From assembly GCA_042568205.1 (NCBI GenBank), contig JBHPJE010000011.1:1-32619 (forward strand): DNA of 32,619 nt, in the 5' to 3' direction. The translations under genes were made by a program, and so were the position numbers. How positions within the stretch are numbered: the first letter of the stretch is position 1; every line of letters begins with the position of its first letter. Below, piece after piece: positions 15,171 through 21,900 of the stretch. This stretch comes from JAUVDZ01 sp042568205 (GTDB lineage Bacteria; Patescibacteriota; Gracilibacteria; UBA1369; PNNO01). The notes beneath the pieces were generated by a model, which had not been told where the DNA came from, did not search any database, and worked only from the letters and a program-made list of their open reading frames with translations.

Positions 15171-15185
15171 CTTTACCGAGTAAGC
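15171..15185 (-). repeat. Solitary REP-like unit at a convergent gene junction
   Basis: CTTTACCGAGTAAGC on the plus strand matches the units around transposase 1, 6 kb away. On the minus strand it encodes the last residues (Leu-Thr-Arg) and the stop codon of the membrane-protein gene. It begins 2 bases after the MoxR stop. As a hairpin between convergent genes it could act as a processing or termination site. Confidence 0.65.
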
Positions 15186-15910
15186 GGTTTAGCTCCCATT
15201 CCATTTTTTGGTGGCTTCCCTAAGCGATCTTTCATGACATTTCCTGGTCTGATCCAGTCTGCTTTAAATTCATCTTTACTTGTTTTTTCACCCACTGCAA
15301 TTACTATTGTGCCTTCTTGGATTTCTCGTACAGGCATTTTTGCATCAGTAATATCAACTTTCCATCGTACACCGCTGAAGTCATCCATCATAATCATAAC
15401 GTCGTCTTGTAGTTCGACAATTCGGCCAGGCAAAACACCACTTTCAGGTGCGTGAAACACTTCTTCTCTTAATTCCTGATATTCACGATATGGTTTAAAG
15501 TTTTCTCTTAAGCCATTTTCGACTCCTTCTCCAAATCGCACTGCAAATAATATTGAACCTAACACAATTGATAATCCGACACTTGCGATACCAATTGTCC
15601 ATAAATGATGTTTGTATCCTTTGTCAGTTTTTTCAAAAAGAATTGATCCAATAACAGCCATTATTCCAAGAATTAGGATCCATATATAAGGCAGAACAAT
15701 CATTGGTCCACCAGGAAGCCGAGGAACAACAGTCCAGTCACTTGCTACGATTTTAAATAGAGCAACACTGACTGCAATTGAACCAAATATAATACTAGCA
15801 GCAAAAAGAACCCACAAAGCAGTATGCATCAAAACAAATTGCCATTTTGGAGTTGGCTTAATGTGCTCTTTTTCGATCTTGTCGAGGATTTTTTTACTGG
15901 TTTTAGTCAT
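15173..15910 (-). CDS. Membrane protein coupled to an ECF sigma factor (candidate anti-sigma)
   Basis: A 245-residue protein. A short cytoplasmic head (KILDKIEKEHIKPTPKWQF) precedes three membrane segments at about 26-52, 69-92 and 101-124. A C-terminal soluble domain of about 120 residues follows, with alternating strands (GRIVELQDDVMIMMDDFSG, RWKVDITDA, EGTIVIAVGEKTSKDEF) suggestive of an OB-like barrel. Its start overlaps the end of the ECF sigma gene by 8 bases, so translation is coupled, and anti-sigma factors are usually encoded exactly there. There is no zinc anti-sigma motif, so the role rests on position and topology. The gene ends in a REP-like repeat that supplies its stop codon. 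Confidence 0.65.
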   Translation of the reverse strand: MTKTSKKILDKIEKEHIKPTPKWQFVLMHTALWVLFAASIIFGSIAVSVALFKIVASDWTVVPRLPGGPMIVLPYIWILILGIMAVIGSILFEKTDKGYKHHLWTIGIASVGLSIVLGSILFAVRFGEGVENGLRENFKPYREYQELREEVFHAPESGVLPGRIVELQDDVMIMMDDFSGVRWKVDITDAKMPVREIQEGTIVIAVGEKTSKDEFKADWIRPGNVMKDRLGKPPKNGMGAKPLTR

Positions 15911-16454
15911 TATATATATGTTTAAATTTTGCTTTAGCTCGATTCAACAAAGTTGCAACCGTGCCTGAGGGTTTCTTCAAGATGTCGCTTATTGCTGCGT
16001 AATCTTGGTCTTCCAAATAATATAAAATTAAGACATCTCGGTATTTTTTTGGGAGTTTGTAGAGGGCGGCGCGGACTTTGAGAGCTGTTTCTTTTTGTAT
16101 TGCCTCTTTTTCTACGTTAGCGTCTGATTCTAGGATTTCGATTAGGGATGTTGCATCTTCGTCATCGTTTTCAAGGGGCACAACTTTTTTGATTTTTTTA
16201 GCATGATTTATTGATTCATTATGTGTGATTCGATATGCCCAAGATGAAAATTTTAATTTTGGATCAAAATTATTAAGATTTCTGTATATCTTTATGAATG
16301 TTTCTTGCAAAACATCTTCTGCCTGATCTGTTGGAAGCCCTGTTAAACGCTTAATATATCGCAAAAGCTTTGTTTCGTATCTATCAACAAGTTTAGCGAA
16401 TGTGTCTTTACTGATTAGGGATTGTTGTGCTAGTTTTTCGTCGGATATACTCAA
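15903..16454 (-). CDS. ECF-type RNA polymerase sigma factor (first)
   Basis: A 183-residue group 4 sigma factor. Region 2 is clear at about 25-85 (TDQAEDVLQETFIKIYRNLNNF, FSSWAYRITHNESINHAKK), and region 4 at about 130-180 (LPKKYRDVLILYYLEDQDY, AAISDILKKPSGTVATLLNRA). The length is normal. The start must be TTG (16454-16452): the frame has an in-frame TAA four codons upstream and no ATG before conserved region 2. A TTG start often means low expression. The downstream gene overlaps by 8 bases and encodes the likely membrane-bound anti-sigma partner. The gene is divergent from the exported Arg-rich protein at 16574, which may be one of its targets. Confidence 0.88.
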   Translation of the reverse strand: MSISDEKLAQQSLISKDTFAKLVDRYETKLLRYIKRLTGLPTDQAEDVLQETFIKIYRNLNNFDPKLKFSSWAYRITHNESINHAKKIKKVVPLENDDEDATSLIEILESDANVEKEAIQKETALKVRAALYKLPKKYRDVLILYYLEDQDYAAISDILKKPSGTVATLLNRAKAKFKHIYND

Positions 16455-16523
16455 CGCAAAGAATTAGGGACGTCTGTATTGTACTACAAAATTGATGGGT
16501 ATTTTCTTTCATAAATCTAAATG

Positions 16524-16552
16524 TTGACAAAAAGATCTAAAAATGTTTAAAT
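16524..16552 (+). promoter_or_regulatory. Promoter of the Arg-tailed secreted protein gene
   Basis: A perfect TTGACA (16524-16529), a 17-base spacer and a weaker TTAAAT (16547-16552). The start point near 16559 gives a leader of about 15 nt. The combination of a strong -35 with a weak -10 may indicate help from an activator. Confidence 0.5.
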
Positions 16553-16573
16553 TAAATCCTTTAATTAAAATTA

Positions 16574-17983
16574 ATGGGAACATCAGAAAATGAAATTGTA
16601 AATTTTTCTAAGGCGCCTAAGGCTCCTAAAGCTCACGAATCTGATTCTCCGGAAGTTCAGGATTCCAAACATCAAACTTTGCTTAGAGTTGGATTTGTTG
16701 TGGCTGGTTTATGCGCTGCATATGCAACTGCCGGGAAAGATTGTAGTTGTAAATCATGCTTGCCTAAAAGTTGTGCAGGTTCTCCTGAACAAAAGAAACC
16801 TCAGGATGATCGAGGTCATATTCCACCAAATTGGCCGCCACCAGAGCCAACGATGGCACCGCCTGCATCAATGATGGCTCCAACAAGAGCACCTCAAGCT
16901 CAAATGCCAAATCTCCCAAAAACGCCAAAGCCAGCTGAAAATTCAAGTAAATCTGAAGCTTTAAGTCATGAAGAAGTTTATAATTCAATTAAAGAGAATT
17001 TATCAAGAAATGGTGCTTTAGTTGTAACAGCTGATGATTTCCAAGAATCTGAATGTATAAAATATTTAAGATTTTATAGTGGTCGTGACCTTACAGACAG
17101 AGACCCGATTGATTTAACATTTGAAAATTTTGTTGATGGAGACCGAAGACATGTTGGGACAAAAGTTACAGTTCCGATTAAACTTGGAACGCGCACTTTA
17201 AATATCCCAATTCATGTTATTACTCAGCAAAAATTTCAAACTTCAGCTGGGCAAAGCTTTACCGGAGGAAAGAAATTTTCATTTGTTCAGGTTCGAGGAC
17301 ATTCCGGTGATATGGGTAGATTGATTGAAGCTACAAAAAAGCACAAAACACCAGAAGCATTAATGGGATTAGGTGGTTGTAGTTCAATTGGTTTAAAATC
17401 CAGTATTTGTACACCTCAAACACCTGCGATTACTCAGGTTCCAACTGGTTATAGTAGAAGAAATTCATATTTATTGATAAGAGTTATTGATGAATTGATG
17501 AGACATGGAAGCTGGGAAGGTATGTTTGATGGTATTAGCGAGCATTCAAAAGTTGCAAAAGGAAGAGCTCAGGATAATATTCCTGGTCAGCCTCGTTATG
17601 AGCAAGGTTGTGAAGGATGGAGGAATTTCCCTAAAAGATTATCAGGAGGAGCAGTAAGACGAAAAATTATTTCATTAAGGGCTCAAAGAGACGAATGGAA
17701 AACATGGAGAGCAAGCGTTAGAAAAATCAAAGAAGGCCTTACAGATCAAAGAAAAATTGCATATGTAGAAAGACAAATTCAACGTGCAAATAATGAAGTT
17801 GGAAAAATTGCTCGCCAAATTGAATCATGGAAAAGAAAACGTAGGCAAAGAACTAGAAGAGTTAGAAGAGCGCCAATGGCTGCGGCTCCAATGAGAACTG
17901 CACGCAATCGAAGAAGAAGATTAAGACGAAGGAATCGTCGAAGAGGAAGAAGTCGTGGAATGCGAAGACGCAGACGAAGATAA
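16574..17983 (+). CDS. Membrane-anchored protein with RGHS...GGC motif and Arg-rich tail
   Basis: A 469-residue protein. A polar N-terminus of about 35 residues precedes one hydrophobic segment (LLRVGFVVAGLCAAYATAG, about 36-54). A Cys-containing stretch (CSCKSCLPKSC) and a Pro-rich linker (about 75-125) follow. The globular domain (about 135-340) holds VRGHSGD with His243 and LMGLGGCSS with Cys269. This His-then-Cys order after hydrophobic strands recalls clan CD cysteine peptidases (caspase/gingipain type), though the spacing of 26 is short. The last 50 residues contain 28 arginines, ending in six in a row, so the tail should bind nucleic acid, teichoic or other acidic polymers. I know no characterised homologue. 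Peptidase activity is a hypothesis. Confidence 0.6.
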   Translation: MGTSENEIVNFSKAPKAPKAHESDSPEVQDSKHQTLLRVGFVVAGLCAAYATAGKDCSCKSCLPKSCAGSPEQKKPQDDRGHIPPNWPPPEPTMAPPASMMAPTRAPQAQMPNLPKTPKPAENSSKSEALSHEEVYNSIKENLSRNGALVVTADDFQESECIKYLRFYSGRDLTDRDPIDLTFENFVDGDRRHVGTKVTVPIKLGTRTLNIPIHVITQQKFQTSAGQSFTGGKKFSFVQVRGHSGDMGRLIEATKKHKTPEALMGLGGCSSIGLKSSICTPQTPAITQVPTGYSRRNSYLLIRVIDELMRHGSWEGMFDGISEHSKVAKGRAQDNIPGQPRYEQGCEGWRNFPKRLSGGAVRRKIISLRAQRDEWKTWRASVRKIKEGLTDQRKIAYVERQIQRANNEVGKIARQIESWKRKRRQRTRRVRRAPMAAAPMRTARNRRRRLRRRNRRRGRSRGMRRRRRR

Positions 17984-18053
17984 TTCTTCCGTGTCGCCTG
18001 TTTATTCTATGTGGGTTTTGTGGTATTTTTTATTCGTCCTCTAACTTTCTAAA

Positions 18054-18374
18054 ATGAAAAAATACGTAATTTTAGCGCTATCAATCCTACTTTTTACTGC
18101 CTGCACAGCAGAATCTACTGATGATCCAATTGAACCGGAAAACAGAGATGGGGCTACTCTAACCCAGGAAGAAGCATACGAAATCGCAATCGCCAGCCCA
18201 TGCCTCGAAGAAGGCAATGTTTTAAATGAAGCATACTACAACGATTTCACAAAAACCTGGTGGTTTGAAACTGACATAGATAAACCTGGATGCAATCCTG
18301 AATGTATGGTTAGTGAAGAAACCAAAACAGCTGAAATAAACTGGATGTGCACAGGTCTAATTGTTGAAGAATAA
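18054..18374 (+). CDS. Small cysteine-containing lipoprotein
   Basis: A 106-residue lipoprotein with signal MKKYVILALSILLFTAC and lipid-attachment Cys17. The mature part has a helix (TQEEAYEIAIASPCLEEG) followed by strands (TWWFETDID) and four further cysteines at SPCLEE, PGCNPECMV and NWMCTG, which could form two disulfides outside the membrane. The helix-then-strand pattern is like half of a PepSY-type domain, but I would not assign it. It converges on the lipoprotein gene at 18377 with only 2 bases between the stops, the junction forming the 12-bp palindrome AATAAGCTTATT. Confidence 0.7.
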   Translation: MKKYVILALSILLFTACTAESTDDPIEPENRDGATLTQEEAYEIAIASPCLEEGNVLNEAYYNDFTKTWWFETDIDKPGCNPECMVSEETKTAEINWMCTGLIVEE

Positions 18375-18376
18375 GC

Positions 18377-18988
18377 TTATTTTACCTGCAAAGTCTTCAT
18401 CATATCTTCTGCAATTTGCATTCGCTTTTTCTGTTCGTCTGAAAAATCCATAGCTTTAAATTCTTCTTCAGTCTGACCTTCTTCAGTTAATTCAACTCGC
18501 ATTTCAGCTAATGGCCATTCTACGCTGCCTGTTTCTACAAAGAATTTTTTTACAAAATCAGTATCTCCTTGTTTATCAATCATGTAATAAGATGTGATTC
18601 CGTCAGCTGTCTCGCATCCAAAATGCTCACCTAAATTTGTGCTTCCACCATCACAAATATTTTTAAGGGGGAAGTATGGAGCATCCCATTCTTCAGCCAT
18701 ATATTCGTCATAGTCAGCAGCTTGGACTGTAAGTCGAATAAAGTCTTTTATCTGACCATTACTTAGGTATTCTTCTGCAAATTTCACATAAACACGCGGT
18801 TCTTTATTTGGCAGTCTCATAACTTCCAGATGTAAGCTTGTTGGATATTGCAGTTTGGTTTTTGAAGTATCGATTTCAAGATCTGCAAGTCCGCCTTGGG
18901 CTTCGTAATTGATTTGGATTGTTTCGCCACCTACGCAGCCTGTTAATAGCAGGCCGGCAACGATTACGAACGTGAGTAGTTTTTTCAT
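18377..18988 (-). CDS. Lipoprotein at the end of the sigma/A2M operon
   Basis: A 203-residue lipoprotein with signal MKKLLTFVIVAGLLLTGC and lipid-attachment Cys18. The mature part contains alternating strands (KTKLQYPTSLHLEVMRLP, PRVYVKFAEEYLSNGQ) and two cysteines (NICDGGST and FGCETADG) probably forming a disulfide. It resembles no family I know. It starts 3 nt after the A2M stop and so belongs to the same transcript as the sigma factor and A2M. By analogy with the lipoprotein partners of other bacterial A2Ms (for example the PBP1c or YfaS contexts) it may assist or anchor the A2M, but this is inference. Confidence 0.72.
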   Translation of the reverse strand: MKKLLTFVIVAGLLLTGCVGGETIQINYEAQGGLADLEIDTSKTKLQYPTSLHLEVMRLPNKEPRVYVKFAEEYLSNGQIKDFIRLTVQAADYDEYMAEEWDAPYFPLKNICDGGSTNLGEHFGCETADGITSYYMIDKQGDTDFVKKFFVETGSVEWPLAEMRVELTEEGQTEEEFKAMDFSDEQKKRMQIAEDMMKTLQVK

Positions 18989-18991
18989 GGT

Positions 18992-21900
18992 TTATTGGGT
19001 TAAACTTTTAATTGTAATAAATTCAGGTTCAGTGATGTTTGCAATTGAGGGATCATTATAACTGTAAATCCTTGCAGGGTCAGCATAAAAAGTCCCTGAG
19101 TTCACAACGGTAGCATAATACTGAATATAGTTGTTATAAGATTCAGTTGACCATCCATAGTGAACTTCCTGATTATATATATTGTAAGGCATACTTGACC
19201 CACTCATTACTTTTAATCCACTTGGCAATACATCAACAATTTTGAAGTACTTCTTCTCTAATCCACTTGCATTCATTGTTAGCCTTACTCTTACAATATC
19301 ACCTTCTTTAAAGTTAGTTGTTTCTTGGCCATTTACTGTGTAAGTTCGCGTAATGTTGATTCTTTCATCTGTTTTAAACTGTGAAGGTTCAATTGACTGA
19401 TCATAATAAACAACAGCTGAAAGATCTCCTTCAATATCACTCAAACTCATACCTTTCATTTTACTTACAAGTGTTGAGAAAGCCTCGCATTTATTCAATT
19501 CAACATCTTTTTCAGTGTTTCCAATTCTTGCTTTAAACTTAACCTGCGCAGGATTAGCCAGTTTTATAGAATGTTTAATATATCCTAATTCATAAAGGTT
19601 AATAACGTCGTCTTTATTAGGATTTTTATAAACATAATCTCTTAAAAGCATGGCATCCTCACGTTCACCAACTGCTGCAGCTAGTACAACACCAAGTGAA
19701 GCATTATATGGATGTTCAGTAAGATCATCTTTAACTTCATTGTAAATTGTTTTTGCATCAGCTTTACTTCCTAATTCTGCAAATGCCAATCCAATATATA
19801 ATTTCTCAGGTATTGTTAGTGTTGGTTCATCTTTTATGGCTTGTAGACTGTTTAAAACAGGCTCGTCCAATGCTGCAAGACCCAATAATGAAAGTACTAT
19901 TTCTTCAAAATTACTTTCAGTATTTGTGTAGATTTCATTAAAGTATTTGATTAAACTTGATTCTTTAAATCTTTTTGGATTTGGATCCATTGCAAGAGTT
20001 ATAGCTGATAATCTCACATCTCCACTATCATATGGAATCAATCTAAGCACACCATCTCTATCCTGATATTCCGCAATATCAATATCAAGTCTAGGTGTTA
20101 CATCAATATCAAAATACTCTTTCATAAGATCAACTGCTCCGAGCTGACCAACAACCTGGTCTAATCTTTCACCATTTGTGTAGTATAGCCCCATCAATTT
20201 ATGATAGTAGCTTCCAACGCCAGCATCCATAAACCAAACCTCACTATAACCTTCGTCAGGAGTTGGGATTTCAGTATCTTCATCAACTAAAGGAATAAAA
20301 TCAATTTTATATTCTTTAAGGCGTGAACCTTTAACTTCATAAGTTTCAATTAATGAATCTTTCAGATTTCCAGCTTTAACATCTAGTTGAACATCATGCT
20401 CTCCTAAAGTTAAATCAGGAAGAGTGTATTCAGCTTGTGAATAAGCTTTGCCATTAATTGTTTCATCATCAATTTTAAATTCAACATCAGTGTCGGCGTT
20501 TATTTCGCTTCCATAAGCTCGAAGTCCGACTCTTGGTTTATCTTTAATTGAATATTCTTCATTCATGACGAAGTCAGCAAAGAAAGGAAGAGTAACTTTA
20601 ACTGCGCCGCTACCTCGTCCAGCTTTTAATTCATTTGGATCGATTGCAACTGCAGTTACACGCCAAGTTGTAATATTGTCTGGAAGTTCGAAAGTTACTT
20701 CACCGTCTCCGCTTCCATTTGTTGTAATTGATTGGAATAATGCATTGTCTTTAAAGTCGCTTCGAGCATCTCCGCCTTTGTCATTGTGAACATAATATCC
20801 ATCTGCAAAGTATGTGTGAAACTCTTCAACTTCAAAGTTATAAACCTTAACAGGGCGCTTAACTTCTCTGATTGAGTCAATTGAGATTTCCGCTCCATCA
20901 AGCCCTTGCATCATGTCTCCAATTTCAATATCTCCTGCTAATTTCCAGTCGTTATTTACAAACACAACGTGTTCACGAGTTACTTCCAATTCCTCATTTA
21001 TTACAAGATATTCAGCAACATCATGCTCAACAGTATTTAGTACTTTAGCTTTAATCATTTCATTTGAATTTGGTGAGGTCTTTGTGTAAATATAATCTCC
21101 AACATTCACATCTTCGATATTTTTCAAACTCAAGTCAGCCATTAAAATCTTTGTTCCAGCTGCAAAACATCCACCCATACCCAATTCAGTAACTTCAAGC
21201 GGATTTCGATGAGTTAAATAATCTGCGTATTTTCCTGAGAAGATACCTCCGTAAAGATCATTTAAAGGATTTTTTATTGCATCATAGAAAAGATTGTAAT
21301 AAGCCTCATCAACAAGATTTAGTAAAACTTCAGATTTAACACCTCGGCCATCTTGATCAGTTGTTTTTATTTTGATTGTTGCTTTATCGCCAGGCTGATA
21401 AGCTTCTTTTACAGATTCAACCTCAATATTTATTGCTTTGGTTGCAGGATCAAATCCAATTGTTGTACCCCATGCAAATCTGTAAGAATTTCCATCAAAC
21501 CAAACACCTTCAATTTGTGCGCCAGGGATTTGATTTTTACCCATTGTGAAATTGTATAAAGGTTTATCTTTAACTGCATATTCCGAAAGTCCATTATTAT
21601 ATTGGATAAATAAGAATTTACCTTCAGTGTCTGCAGGCAAAATGCTTTGATTTGCTGCAATCCCGGTTTCAACAGTTTCACCTAAGTCATATTTATATGG
21701 ACCATATTCATCTTTATAATTTAAGACTTTTATTTGCATGAAGGTGTAATCATCGTCTCCACCATAATATGCATAAGTTCTTCTGTAAGATGATTTTCCA
21801 TCGTTGTCATTTGAAGAAAGATAAATTTGATAATATCTTCCTTTAATCATTTCAAATTTATGAGTAGCTTCACCGTTTTGATCAGTTTCAACTGCAAACT

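Noticed and set aside
20783..21169. Classical self-splicing intein in the A2M
   Set aside because: The residue after His-Asn is Asp rather than Cys, Ser or Thr, and there is no homing endonuclease. I treat it as a Hint/BIL-like domain that may cleave rather than splice.
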